A stretch of 9,552 nt of DNA, from contig JAMCTB010000008.1 of the NCBI GenBank assembly GCA_023380955.1, positions 1 to 9,552 on the forward strand, written 5' to 3'. Positions 1 through 7,583 of this stretch are shown here, in pieces. The translations under genes and the position numbers were made by a program. The notes below the pieces were generated by a model. The model ran no database searches. It saw nothing but the letters and a program-made list of their open reading frames with translations, and had not been told where the DNA came from. Source of the DNA: Chloroflexota bacterium (GTDB lineage: Bacteria > Chloroflexota > UBA6077). Numbering within the stretch: the stretch's first letter is position 1; each line of letters begins with the position of its first letter.

Positions 1-1036
1 GGTCGTCGGAGGCCACCAGGAGCCCGGTGCTGCCGTCCTCCACGTACTCCGCGGCCTGCCCCACCCGGTCTGCCACCACGGCCACCCCGGCCACCAGGAG
101 GTCCAGCAGCTTTACCGGGCACTTGGTCCGATTCAACAGGGTGTCGTCCAGGGGGTAGAGGGCCACGTCGGCTGCCCGGAAGTAGCCGGCCACCTGATCC
201 GGGGGCAGCCACCCCGCCAGCACTACCTGGCCCGCCACCCCCCGATCGGCCGCCTGACGTCGCAGCTCCGTCTCCTCGCCCTCGAGCCCCTGGCCCACCA
301 CCAGCAGCACCGTGTCCGGGATCGCCCGCAGGATCTCCTGGAAGCAATCCATCAGCCGCCCGGTGCCGAACTCGAAGAACCTGGTGTAGAGGAGCACGAC
401 TGGCCGGCCCTCCAGCCCCAGTCGGGAGCGCAGATTCGGATCGGCCGGGGCCACCAGCCCGGGGGAAGACGCGGCCGGAGCGTTCGGAAGGTAGAGGGTC
501 CGCTGCGCTCCCACCTGCCGGGTGCGCTCTAGCAGCGCCCGACTGGCGACGGTGACCAGGTCCGCGTGGCGCAGCGACCACCGCTCCTGCCGGGCGACGA
601 AGCGCTTCAGCCACCAGGGGAAGGGCTGCCGATCGTTCCAGCCACCGTCCCCCTCCCAGTCGTCGGTATCCAGCACGAGCCTCCCGCGATAGAGACCCAG
701 CCGCCGCAACCACCAGAAGAGGGAGAGCACCCCACCCGAGTAGGCGATAGGCTTGAAGCAGTAGAGGACCTCGGGATGCCAGTGCCAGGCGAAGTGGGCC
801 AGGATAAGCAGCTGCCAGATATGGCTAAGACCGGGTACGCGTGGACCCCGACCGGCGTACTTCAGCCGAACCCCGTTCTGCTCAGCGGGCCCCCCATGGT
901 CATCCGACCGGCGGATGGGGAGCGCCGCGCAGACGGAGTGTCCACGGGTGGCGAGGGCCTCGGCGAGGGGCAGCGCCCTGACGGCCATCGTCTGTTTGCC
1001 GGTCAGCCCGAAGTTGCCCACGACGGCGATTCGCAC
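1..1036 (-). CDS. GT4-type glycosyltransferase, 3' end cut by window edge
   Basis: Partial gene of 345 codons, open at the left window edge. The start is GTG at 1036, preceded by a strong AGGGGGGA ribosome site about 8 nt upstream; an in-frame stop at 1067-1069 excludes a much longer form. The N-terminus VRIAVVGNFG is the first Rossmann strand and glycine loop of a GT-B fold. The middle has a DTDDWEG motif (about residues 123-129) followed by GGWND, typical of family-4 glycosyltransferases. The C-terminal Rossmann domain has VVLLYTRF (213-220), LLVVGQG (244-250) and a donor-binding segment KCPVKLLDLLVAG (305-317), where the usual second Glu of the E-x7-E signature appears to be Asp312. The protein probably transfers a nucleotide-activated sugar to a cell-envelope or lipid-linked acceptor; substrate is unknown. 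It begins 50 nt after glmS, whose pathway makes UDP-GlcNAc, so an envelope polysaccharide role is plausible but inferred. Confidence 0.87.
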   Translation of the reverse strand, partial: MRIAVVGNFGLTGKQTMAVRALPLAEALATRGHSVCAALPIRRSDDHGGPAEQNGVRLKYAGRGPRVPGLSHIWQLLILAHFAWHWHPEVLYCFKPIAYSGGVLSLFWWLRRLGLYRGRLVLDTDDWEGDGGWNDRQPFPWWLKRFVARQERWSLRHADLVTVASRALLERTRQVGAQRTLYLPNAPAASSPGLVAPADPNLRSRLGLEGRPVVLLYTRFFEFGTGRLMDCFQEILRAIPDTVLLVVGQGLEGEETELRRQAADRGVAGQVVLAGWLPPDQVAGYFRAADVALYPLDDTLLNRTKCPVKLLDLLVAGVAVVADRVGQAAEYVEDGSTGLLVASDD

Positions 1037-1044
1037 AGCGGGGA

Positions 1045-1052
1045 TCCCCCCT
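1045..1052 (-). promoter_or_regulatory. Ribosome binding site of the glycosyltransferase
   Basis: AGGGGGGA lies 8 nt before the GTG at 1036 and supports that start. It overlaps a perfect 10-bp palindrome GGGGATCCCC at 1040-1049, probably by chance. Confidence 0.6.
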
Positions 1053-1086
1053 AGCCAATCAAGTGCTCAGGTGGCCGAAGATCCAT

Positions 1087-2940
1087 CTACTCGACGGTGA
1101 CGCTCTTCGCGAGGTTCCTCGGCTGATCCACGTCGCAGCCGCGACTCACTGCCGCGTAGTAGCTGAACAGCTGCATCGGGACAACGTTGACGAAGGGTGA
1201 GATCAGCTCCGGCACCCGTGGCACGTAGATCAGCTCGTCGACGTGCTGCCTGATCTCCTCGTCGCCCTCGGAGGCGATGGCGATAACCCGTGCGCCCCGA
1301 GCCTTGACCTCCTGGATGTTGCTCACCATCTTCTCGTAGGTCCGAGACTGGGTCGCCACGGCCAGGATCGGCATCGAGGGATCCAGCAGCGCGATGGGCC
1401 CGTGCTTCAACTCGCCGGCCGGGTAGCCCTCAGCGTGGATGTAGCTGATCTCCTTCAGCTTGAGGGCGCCCTCCATGGCGGTGGGGTAGCCCACGCCACG
1501 GCCCAGGAACAGCAGGTGAGCCACGTTGGCCACGGAATAGGCGATGCGAGCCGCCTCGTCGTTGGTCTTCAGGGCCTGCTCTATGGCCTCCGGCGCGGAG
1601 GCCAGCTGAGCCACGACCGCCTCGGCCTCCTCCGAGCTCATGGTGCCCCGGACCCGCGCGATGTGAACCCCCAGCAGCATCAGCACCGCCAGCTGGCCGG
1701 TGAAGGTCTTGGTGGCGACCACCCCGATCTCAGGTCCCACCTGGAGGTAGAGGACCGCGTCGGCGCCAACCGTGATGGCGCTGCCGACCGAGTTGGTGAT
1801 AGCCACCGTCTTCGCGCCGTGGGCCTTGGCCTGCTCGAAGGCGGCCAGGGTATCGGCGGTCTCGCCGGACTGGGTCACGGCGATGAACAGGGTGTGCTCG
1901 TCCAGATAGGGCTCGGCGTACCGGAATTCCGAGGCGATAGCCACCTCTACCGGCAGGCGGCTCCACTCCTCGAAGGCGTACTTGGCGATCATGCAGGCGT
2001 AGGAGGAGGTGCCACAGGCGGTCATGACGATGCGGTCGATCGCGGAGAGCTCCAGGTGTGCCACCTCCGCCAGCAGGCCGTCCCGCTGCCCCAGCCGCCC
2101 CATGAGGGCGTTGCGCACCGCCTCGGGCTGCTCGTTGATCTCCTTCAGCACGAAGTGAGGGTACCCGCCCTTCTCCGCCGCGGTCTGATCCCATTCGATC
2201 CGCACCGGCTGAGCGTCGACTCGCTGGCCCGCCGGATCCCAGACCGACACCCCTGTTGGGGTCAAGTGGGCGATCTCTCCCTCGCCCAGCCGGACGACCC
2301 GGCGGGTCCTGGAGAGCAGCGCGGGGATATCCGAGGCCAGGTAGTTCTCCTCGTCCCCAAGACCGACTATCAGCGGGGCACTCTGCCTGGCGCCCACCAC
2401 GGACCTGGGCTCGTCGAGGCTCAACACCGCGATGGCGTAGGCGCCGCGAACTTGCGCCAGGGCGAGACGCACGGCGGTAACCAGCCTCGACCGGGTGCCG
2501 TCCTCCCCCAGCCGCTCCAGCCGGGACAGCTCATCCTCGATCAGGTGGGCCAGCACCTCGGTATCGGTCTCGCTGTAGAACTGGTGGCCCCTCTCCAGGA
2601 GGCCCCGCCGAAGGGTGGCGAAGTTCTCGATGATGCCGTTGTGGACGACACACAATCGCCCGGTGCAGTCGGTGTGGGGGTGCGCGTTCTCCGTCGAAGG
2701 CCGGCCGTGGGTCGCCCACCGGGTGTGGCCGATCCCCACGGTACCCTCGGGGCCGGAATCGCTCAGCTCCTTCGCCAGGTTGAGCAGCTTCCCAGCGGCC
2801 CTGTGGATCGACAGATCTCCATTCGGCGTGATCACCGCCACGCCCGCGGAATCGTAACCCCGGTACTCCAGACGACGCAGTCCGTCCATCAGGATCGGCA
2901 GCACCTGTGAACTACCCACGTAGCCGACTATCCCGCACAT
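1087..2940 (-). CDS. glmS: Glutamine--fructose-6-phosphate aminotransferase (isomerizing), GlmS
   Basis: Cytosolic enzyme that makes glucosamine-6-phosphate from fructose-6-phosphate and glutamine, the first committed step to UDP-GlcNAc for peptidoglycan and other glycans. The protein is 617 residues, close to the usual size of about 609. It opens MCGIVGYVG, giving the N-terminal nucleophile Cys2 of the class-II glutamine amidotransferase domain (about 2-240), with RGYDSAG, HTRWATHG (72-79) and HNGIIEN (100-106) also present. Two SIS sugar-isomerase domains follow: ACGTSSYA (308-315), TQSGET (356-361), and EGALKLKEISYIHAE (490-504) with LKHGPIALLD (511-520) carrying the ring-opening His. It ends with the canonical DQPRNLAKSVTVE. 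The ATG at 2940 has GGGAG six nt upstream and is fixed by the catalytic Cys. It overlaps the end of the DUF512 gene by 13 nt, so translational coupling is likely and there is no room for a glmS ribozyme leader. All key residues are intact. Confidence 0.98.
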   Translation of the reverse strand: MCGIVGYVGSSQVLPILMDGLRRLEYRGYDSAGVAVITPNGDLSIHRAAGKLLNLAKELSDSGPEGTVGIGHTRWATHGRPSTENAHPHTDCTGRLCVVHNGIIENFATLRRGLLERGHQFYSETDTEVLAHLIEDELSRLERLGEDGTRSRLVTAVRLALAQVRGAYAIAVLSLDEPRSVVGARQSAPLIVGLGDEENYLASDIPALLSRTRRVVRLGEGEIAHLTPTGVSVWDPAGQRVDAQPVRIEWDQTAAEKGGYPHFVLKEINEQPEAVRNALMGRLGQRDGLLAEVAHLELSAIDRIVMTACGTSSYACMIAKYAFEEWSRLPVEVAIASEFRYAEPYLDEHTLFIAVTQSGETADTLAAFEQAKAHGAKTVAITNSVGSAITVGADAVLYLQVGPEIGVVATKTFTGQLAVLMLLGVHIARVRGTMSSEEAEAVVAQLASAPEAIEQALKTNDEAARIAYSVANVAHLLFLGRGVGYPTAMEGALKLKEISYIHAEGYPAGELKHGPIALLDPSMPILAVATQSRTYEKMVSNIQEVKARGARVIAIASEGDEEIRQHVDELIYVPRVPELISPFVNVVPMQLFSYYAAVSRGCDVDQPRNLAKSVTVE

Positions 2941-4265
2941 GCCGCACTCCCATATAAACTGAGTTCCAACAGGTCACGCGCCGTGGCGCCCACCCCGACG
3001 GGGCCGGAGGCATCCCGGCTGATCTCGGCCAGGGTCATGCCGTCGAGGGTCCGCTCTCCCGAGCTGGCGAACATCACCCTGGGGATGACCCAGCCATCCA
3101 TCGCCTTCTCCCTCAGCACGGGGGAGACGTCCGAGCCCGTCAGCAATCCCGATACGGTGACGCCCGCTCCAAAGAACTCGTTAGCCACCGCACACACCTC
3201 AACCCTGAGTCCGTCCACACGGTTCATGTCGTTGGCGAGCCGCTGCAAGGTGGGGTACGCCGAGCGGCCGCAGATCCACCCCACTCGCCGCCGGCCCGGC
3301 GCAGCGGCCGGCAACCGACGTCTGCAGTTGGCCCACGAGGAAAGCAATCGACGTACCAAACCCACGCCATTGTCCAACTGGGGGTACCCGTCGTACCAGA
3401 CGGCAGCCGGTACCGGCTTTCCCGTCATGCTGTAGAACTCGTCGCCCAGGTGAACGAAGCTCCTCCCCAGCTCTCTCCGGAAGAGCCTCTGCCTGAAGGA
3501 AACCTGCTCTACCACGGCGCGGGCCTCCTCCGGCGTGTAGCCTCGCACCCCGGTCCCTCGATAGAAGCGCGTGAGCCCCACCGGGACCACCGCCACCGAG
3601 ATCACGGTCTCCTGCCGCTCCGCCAGGTCGTCGATCGTGCGCTCCAGACTCGCCCCGTCGTTGAATCCCGGGCAGAGAACCACCTGAGCGTTGATCTGGA
3701 TCTTCCGCCGTCCCAGGTCGTCGATCTGCTCGAGGATGTCGGCTGCTTCCGCCCCCATCAGCCGGTTCCGCAACCCCCTCTCGGTGGCATGAACCGAAAC
3801 GTAGAGCGGGCTGAGCCGCTGCTGCTCGATGCGATCCAGGTCCGCAGCGGTCAAATTGCTGAGGGTTATGAAGTTCCCATAGAGGAACGAAAGCCGGTAG
3901 TCGTCGTCCTTTATGTAAAGTGTCTTCCGCAGGCCGCGGGGCAGGTTCTTCACGAAGCAGAAGGTGCAGTTGTTGCGGCATCTTCGGATCCCGTCGAAGA
4001 CCGGGCTATCGAACTCGATCCCCAGCTCCTCGTCCCACTCCTTCGCAACCCGAACCTCGTGCTCCTCCCCCTCTCGCTCGAAGCTCACGGTCAGATCCGG
4101 CGCGTCCGACCAGAACCGGTAGTCGATAACGTCGGCAACTCGCAGCCCGTCCAGCGTCAGCACCCGGTCGCCCGCGCGAATCCCGATCGCATCCGCTACG
4201 CTGCCATCGGCCACCGCAGTGACCAAACCGCCCTCGCTCTCTCGATACTCCACGTGCCTTCCCAT
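2928..4265 (-). CDS. DUF512 family protein with PDZ domain and radical-SAM-like Fe-S motif
   Basis: A 445-residue protein of a widespread but functionally uncharacterised family (DUF512, found in Cyanobacteria, Firmicutes and Chloroflexota among others). A PDZ-like domain occupies about residues 10-60 (GGLVTAVADGSVA, GIRAGDRVLTLDG). A cysteine cluster CRNNCTFCF follows, with Cys96, Cys100 and Cys103 in the C-x3-C-x2-C spacing of radical SAM enzymes, then a TIM-barrel-like stretch (LSFLYGNFITLSNL, YVSVHAT, INAQVVLCPGFNDG). The C-terminal DUF512 domain includes FYRGTGVRGYTPEEA, YDGYPQLDNGVG and NEFFGAGVTVSGLLTG. The motifs suggest a [4Fe-4S] oxidoreductase or radical enzyme, but no substrate is known to me. 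The start is ATG at 4265, 19 nt after plsC; no strong ribosome site is visible, so GTG at 4253 cannot be excluded. Its end overlaps glmS. Confidence 0.92.
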   Translation of the reverse strand: MGRHVEYRESEGGLVTAVADGSVADAIGIRAGDRVLTLDGLRVADVIDYRFWSDAPDLTVSFEREGEEHEVRVAKEWDEELGIEFDSPVFDGIRRCRNNCTFCFVKNLPRGLRKTLYIKDDDYRLSFLYGNFITLSNLTAADLDRIEQQRLSPLYVSVHATERGLRNRLMGAEAADILEQIDDLGRRKIQINAQVVLCPGFNDGASLERTIDDLAERQETVISVAVVPVGLTRFYRGTGVRGYTPEEARAVVEQVSFRQRLFRRELGRSFVHLGDEFYSMTGKPVPAAVWYDGYPQLDNGVGLVRRLLSSWANCRRRLPAAAPGRRRVGWICGRSAYPTLQRLANDMNRVDGLRVEVCAVANEFFGAGVTVSGLLTGSDVSPVLREKAMDGWVIPRVMFASSGERTLDGMTLAEISRDASGPVGVGATARDLLELSLYGSAACAG

Positions 4266-4284
4266 CCCGGGGTCGATAGATTCA

Positions 4285-4917
4285 CTACCCTTCCACCGCG
4301 TCGGTGTAGAACCCGCGCCGCTCCTCGGGAAGGAGGGCCGCGATCCTCGCCATCATGGAAGCGGTCATGGTGTCCAGGTCTCCCCTGTCACCCTCGCCCC
4401 GCTCCAGGGTAAAGGGCTTCCCCACCCGAAGGGTGATGGCCGGCCTTGTCAACAGGGAGAAGGGGCCCTTGATCCGCTCCGTGCCGGTGATGGCCACCGG
4501 AAGGATCGGCGCCTTCGCCATGTGGGCGACCAGGGCAGAGCCGGCGAAGGCCTTGTTCAGCCTCCCCGTCTTGCTGCGGGTACCCTCGGGGAACATGCCC
4601 ACGACCCCTCCGCCCTTCAGCACGGCCGTCGCGGTCCGCAGGGCCTGGCGATCCGGCTGGCCCCTCTTCACGGCGAATGCCCCGTACCAGCGGACCACGC
4701 GGCCCACCAGCGGGTCGCGGAAGGCCTCTTCCTTGGCCATGAAGGTGACGCGCCGGGGCAGCAGGGCTCCCAGAGAGGGTGGATCTATCATGCTAATGTG
4801 GTTGGACACCAGCAGGAAGGATCCCGTCGAGGGAACGTTCTCCAGCCCTTCCACCACACATCGGGTGAGCAACCACAACAGCAACCGGACGCCCGTGCAG
4901 GCAAAGCTGTAGAACAT
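4285..4917 (-). CDS. plsC: 1-acyl-sn-glycerol-3-phosphate acyltransferase family protein (PlsC)
   Basis: A 210-residue membrane-associated acyltransferase that most likely acylates lysophosphatidic acid to phosphatidic acid, the central phospholipid precursor. The N-terminal hydrophobic stretch (about 5-20, VRLLLWLL) is a probable membrane segment. The catalytic HX4D motif is present as NHISMIDP (His40, Asp45). The second block reads AFAVKRG (80-86). The acyl-acceptor block is FPEGTRSKTG (109-118), followed by PILPVAITG (137-145). Length and motif spacing match the compact PlsC family. Start is ATG at 4917, 14 nt after the cmk stop. A neighbouring cmk is common for plsC, in line with CMP/CDP supply for phospholipid synthesis. 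Related acyltransferases with other acceptors share these motifs, so exact specificity is inferred. Confidence 0.94.
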   Translation of the reverse strand: MFYSFACTGVRLLLWLLTRCVVEGLENVPSTGSFLLVSNHISMIDPPSLGALLPRRVTFMAKEEAFRDPLVGRVVRWYGAFAVKRGQPDRQALRTATAVLKGGGVVGMFPEGTRSKTGRLNKAFAGSALVAHMAKAPILPVAITGTERIKGPFSLLTRPAITLRVGKPFTLERGEGDRGDLDTMTASMMARIAALLPEERRGFYTDAVEG

Positions 4918-4931
4918 TTGGGCAGATTTCC

Positions 4932-5631
4932 CTAGGCGCCGCCGGAGGGGGCAACGTGCACGCCTGTCTTCTGCTGAAACAGCTCCAGCACCTTGTCGAC
5001 GACCTGCTCGATGGTCATGGAGGTCGTGTCGACGACGATGGCATCGGTCGCGGCCTTGAGGGGGGCTACGGCCCGTCCGCTATCGTACGCATCGCGGCGC
5101 CGCAGCTCGGCCAAGACCGTGTCGAAGTCGACCTTCATCCCCTGGGCCTCCGCCTGCTTCTGGCGGCGCCTCGCCCTCTCTTCCTCGCTGGCCACCAGGA
5201 ACAGCTTCACCTCGGCCCCCGGCCACACCACCGTTCCCGGCCAGGATCACCCCGCCCTTGTCGGCCACCGAGCGCTGGACATCGATCAGGGCAGTACGAA
5301 CGTCGGGATGGGCCGAGACTTCGGAGACGTTGGCGTCGACCTGAGGGGTGCGGATCGCCAGCGATACGTCGTCGCCGTCGGCCAGGACCACCGCTTGGCG
5401 CGGGTCGCCAGGCGGGGCAGCCTTCACCTCTATGGTCGTATCGCCGGCCAGCTTGGCCAGCGTCTCCCCATCGGACGGGGAGATACCCTGCTGGAGAGCC
5501 ACCCAGGTGATAGCCCGGTACAGCACCCCGGTATCCAAATAGAAGTACCCCAGCCTTTCGGCCAGGATCTTGGCGATGGTAGTCTTCCCCGACGCGGCGG
5601 GACCGTCAATGCATATGACTGGCGCCTTCAC
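4932..5631 (-). pseudogene. cmk: Cytidylate kinase, disrupted by an internal deletion and frameshift
   Basis: Cytidylate kinase phosphorylates CMP and dCMP with ATP in the cytosol. The 5' part (5631 to about 5236, 132 codons) has the Walker A loop GPAASGKTT (10-18) and LDTGVLYRAITW (32-43), and ends at GGVILAG. The family then expects G-R-D-I-G-T-V-V. Here GCC GGG is followed by a lone A and then ACG GTG GTG TGG in another frame. The 3' part (5234 to 4932) continues with TVVWPGAEVKLFLVASEEERARRR, FDTVLAELRRRDAYDSGRAVAPL and a normal C-terminus. About 11 nt are missing, removing the R-D-I-G segment that helps bind CMP, and reading as written gives a 183-residue product ending at 5080. Restored length would be about 236 residues, normal for the family. 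GTG at 5631 is preceded by AAGAGG; the gene overlaps rluB by 26 nt. Cmk is usually important, so a sequence or assembly error is as likely as a true mutation. Confidence 0.9.
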
Positions 5632-6406
5632 TCCCCGTCCTCTTCAACATTCTTACTTCGGTGGGCGTCAGGTACCGGTACGCACCGGGCGGCAGCGAGC
5701 CCAACCAGAGGGGGCCAACCCTCATCCGCACCAGCCGCTCCACCCTGTACCCCAGGGCATGGAGCATCCGCCGGATCTGGCGGTTCCGCCCCTCGTGGAT
5801 GGTCATGCCGAGCCAGGTGCTCTTGCCATCGGAGTTCAAGACGCGGACCTGGGCGGGCGCGCTCTTCCCCCCGTCGATGACCACACCCTCGCGCAGGGCT
5901 CGCAGATCCTCTTCCTTGACGGTGCCCGGCACTGCGACGTGGTACTCCTTCTCGTAGGCGTAACGGGGGTGAGCCAGGAGGTTGGCGAACTCCCCGTCGT
6001 TGGTCATCAGGATCAACCCCTCGCTGTTGGCGTCCAGCCGTCCCACCGGGTAGATCCGCGAGTTGTGAGGCACCAGATCCATCACGGTGGGGCGCCGCTC
6101 GGGATCGTCGACGGTGGTGATGTATCCCGCCGGCTTGTTCAGCATCAGGTAGCTCTTCTTGACCCGCTTCGGAATCGGCTTGCCGTCTACCGCGATGCTG
6201 TCGCGCTCGGAGTCCACCTTGGTGCCCAGCCGGGTGACGACCTCGCCGTTGACGGACACCCGCCCCGCCAAGATCATCTCCTCGGCGGCACGGCGCGAGT
6301 CGACGCCGGCATGCGCCAGCACTTTTTGGAGCCGCTCTCTCTTCCCGTTTGCCTCGTCGCCGTTTTCCGATGGCGACCCGTGAACTATGGAAGGTCCGTC
6401 AGCCAT
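5606..6406 (-). CDS. rluB: 23S rRNA pseudouridine synthase of the RluB/RsuA family
   Basis: A 266-residue RNA-modifying enzyme that converts a uridine in ribosomal RNA to pseudouridine. An N-terminal S4 RNA-binding domain spans about residues 23-68 (RLQKVLAHAGVDSRRAAEEMI, GRVSVNG). The catalytic domain includes YLMLNKPAGYITT (86-98), the signature YPVGRLDANSEGLILMTNDG (119-138) with catalytic Asp125, HPRYAYEKEYHV (146-157) and the RNA-binding EGRNRQIRRML (205-215). The chosen start is ATG at 6406, 64 nt after the carboxypeptidase gene, because it is the first Met before the S4 domain. The same frame is open up to 6550, but that extra stretch overlaps the preceding gene and is Arg-rich antisense-like sequence. 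Bacterial RluB, RluE, RluF and RsuA share this architecture, so the target nucleotide (23S position 2605 for RluB) is assumed from family size. The 3' end overlaps cmk by 26 nt. Confidence 0.93.
   Translation of the reverse strand: MADGPSIVHGSPSENGDEANGKRERLQKVLAHAGVDSRRAAEEMILAGRVSVNGEVVTRLGTKVDSERDSIAVDGKPIPKRVKKSYLMLNKPAGYITTVDDPERRPTVMDLVPHNSRIYPVGRLDANSEGLILMTNDGEFANLLAHPRYAYEKEYHVAVPGTVKEEDLRALREGVVIDGGKSAPAQVRVLNSDGKSTWLGMTIHEGRNRQIRRMLHALGYRVERLVRMRVGPLWLGSLPPGAYRYLTPTEVRMLKRTGSEGASHMH
5639..5644 (-). promoter_or_regulatory. Ribosome binding site of cmk
   Basis: AAGAGG lies 7 nt before the GTG at 5631, inside the 3' end of rluB. It supports the GTG start, which gives the family-typical short N-terminus before the Walker A loop. 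Confidence 0.6.
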
Positions 6407-6470
6407 GACACCTGCAAGATAAGACAGGGCTTTCCCAACCAAACCAAGAACCCTGGCAACACCGAGGCTG

Positions 6471-7583
6471 CTAGTTCCCCTCGTCGTACAGCGGCGCCTC
6501 CGCCACCTTCCTCCCGAAGAGGTAATAGGTGACGAGGCCGGCCGACCCATCCGCCTTCGACGCGTCGGGCACCAGAGAGTAGAACCACCGCAGATAGGGC
6601 TTCTGCCAGCCCGGGAACACGAGGCTGGGTCGCGTCCTGGCGACCATCCGCCCGACCTCTTCCCCCCGACTGTAGCTGCCTAGTGGCGAATCCGCCGCAG
6701 GCAGAGTGTCCCACGTGTAGTCGGCAAAGAAGTAATCCAGCAGGGCGGCCGCATCGGCGAAAATGTCCGCGCTGTCCAGCACGACGGCGATGGCCCTGTG
6801 CCCGTTGCGCGTTGCCGAGAAGACCAGACACCGCCCCGCGTTATCAGTATACCCCGTCTTCACCCCGTCCGCACCAGGGTAGACGCCCAACAGCTTGTTG
6901 CTGTTCTTGAAAACCCAGCGAATGGGGCCGTCGATGCGGAACTCCGTGGCTCCCACGATCCTCGCGAACACGGGGTTCTGCATGCCGGCCCGGGCTATGA
7001 TGGCGAGATCGTAGGCCGAGGAGTAGTGGCCATCGGCGTCCAACCCGTGGGGGGTCACGAAGTGAGTATCCTTTAGCCCCAGCTGCTCGGCCTTCGCGTT
7101 CATCATCGCGGCGAACCCGGGGATCGACCCTCCTACGTAGTCCGCCAGGGCCACCGCCGCGTCGTTCCCCGAGGGCAGTAGCAGGCCGTACAGCAGCTGC
7201 TCGACCGTCAGTTGATCCCCTGGGTCGAGACCTATGACCGAAGGCTCCACCTTCACGTCGGGCCCAGCCTTCACCACGTCGCTCAGCTGGGCTTTCTCCA
7301 GGGTGACCAGGGCGGTGACCATCTTGGTGGTGCTGGCCTGCGCTCGGCGCTCGTGGGAGTTCTTCTCGTACACCACCTGGCCCGTGCCGGCGTCCATGAT
7401 GACCGCCGCCTTCGCCGAGACCTGCGGCGGTCGGTCGACCCGCATCAGCTTCAGGGTCAGCGGGGTGGCCGGCGTGACGGCGGCCTGCGACTCGATCAGC
7501 GTGGGCGGCCCAAAGCCACTGGTCACCAGGGCCAGCAGCAGCAGCAATAGTGCCGCAACTCGTCGAGGAGCTCTAATAGCCAT
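6471..7583 (-). CDS. dacF: D-alanyl-D-alanine carboxypeptidase (PBP5/DacF type, peptidase S11)
   Basis: A 370-residue exported penicillin-binding protein that trims the terminal D-Ala from peptidoglycan stem peptides. The N-terminus is a signal peptide: basic MAIRAPRR, hydrophobic AALLLLLLALV (10-20) and a likely cleavage near SQAA (32-35). The three active-site motifs of serine DD-peptidases are complete: S-T-T-K at 84-87 (nucleophile Ser84, Lys87), SGN at 138-140 and KTG at 242-244, within GADGVKTGYTDNAG. A C-terminal region of about 80 residues after YFFADYTWD resembles a short beta domain (LVTYYLFGRKVAEAPLY). I do not see a clear amphipathic membrane anchor, so the protein may be released or held through the signal segment. 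The ATG at 7583 overlaps the yraN end by 11 nt. The symbol dacF is a family guess; dacA or dacB-like naming would be equally valid. Confidence 0.95.
   Translation of the reverse strand: MAIRAPRRVAALLLLLLALVTSGFGPPTLIESQAAVTPATPLTLKLMRVDRPPQVSAKAAVIMDAGTGQVVYEKNSHERRAQASTTKMVTALVTLEKAQLSDVVKAGPDVKVEPSVIGLDPGDQLTVEQLLYGLLLPSGNDAAVALADYVGGSIPGFAAMMNAKAEQLGLKDTHFVTPHGLDADGHYSSAYDLAIIARAGMQNPVFARIVGATEFRIDGPIRWVFKNSNKLLGVYPGADGVKTGYTDNAGRCLVFSATRNGHRAIAVVLDSADIFADAAALLDYFFADYTWDTLPAADSPLGSYSRGEEVGRMVARTRPSLVFPGWQKPYLRWFYSLVPDASKADGSAGLVTYYLFGRKVAEAPLYDEGN

Noticed and set aside
1040..1049. Palindrome GGGGATCCCC as an operator
   Set aside because: It is a single 10-bp palindrome that coincides with the G-rich ribosome site; there is no second copy or flanking promoter.
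566..1054. 162-codon plus-strand frame in the left region
   Set aside because: It is antisense to the partial glycosyltransferase, which has clear GT-B motifs, and is itself Pro/Gly-rich without motifs.
1243..2910. 555-codon open frame on the plus strand opposite glmS
   Set aside because: It mirrors a fully conserved GlmS. Long antisense frames are expected in GC-rich coding DNA, and its translation is Gly/Leu/Arg/Gln-rich with no recognisable domain.
2941..2970. glmS ribozyme or riboswitch upstream of glmS
   Set aside because: The upstream region is coding sequence of the overlapping DUF512 gene and leaves no leader for a ribozyme.
3450..4412. 320-codon plus-strand frame opposite the DUF512 gene and the plsC end
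   Set aside because: It crosses the boundary of two real genes and shows only Pro/Arg/Leu-rich antisense composition.
5080..5235. Programmed frameshift in cmk instead of a lesion
   Set aside because: There is no slippery heptamer or fitting structure, and about four conserved residues are missing, which recoding would not restore.
6407..6470. Possible internal promoter before rluB (TTGGTT, 17 nt, TCTTAT)
   Set aside because: Only 3 of 6 and 4 of 6 consensus matches; too weak to call without expression data.
6407..6550. Longer rluB frame starting at 6550
   Set aside because: The extra 48 residues overlap the carboxypeptidase gene and are not part of the S4 or synthase domains; ATG at 6406 is the sensible start.
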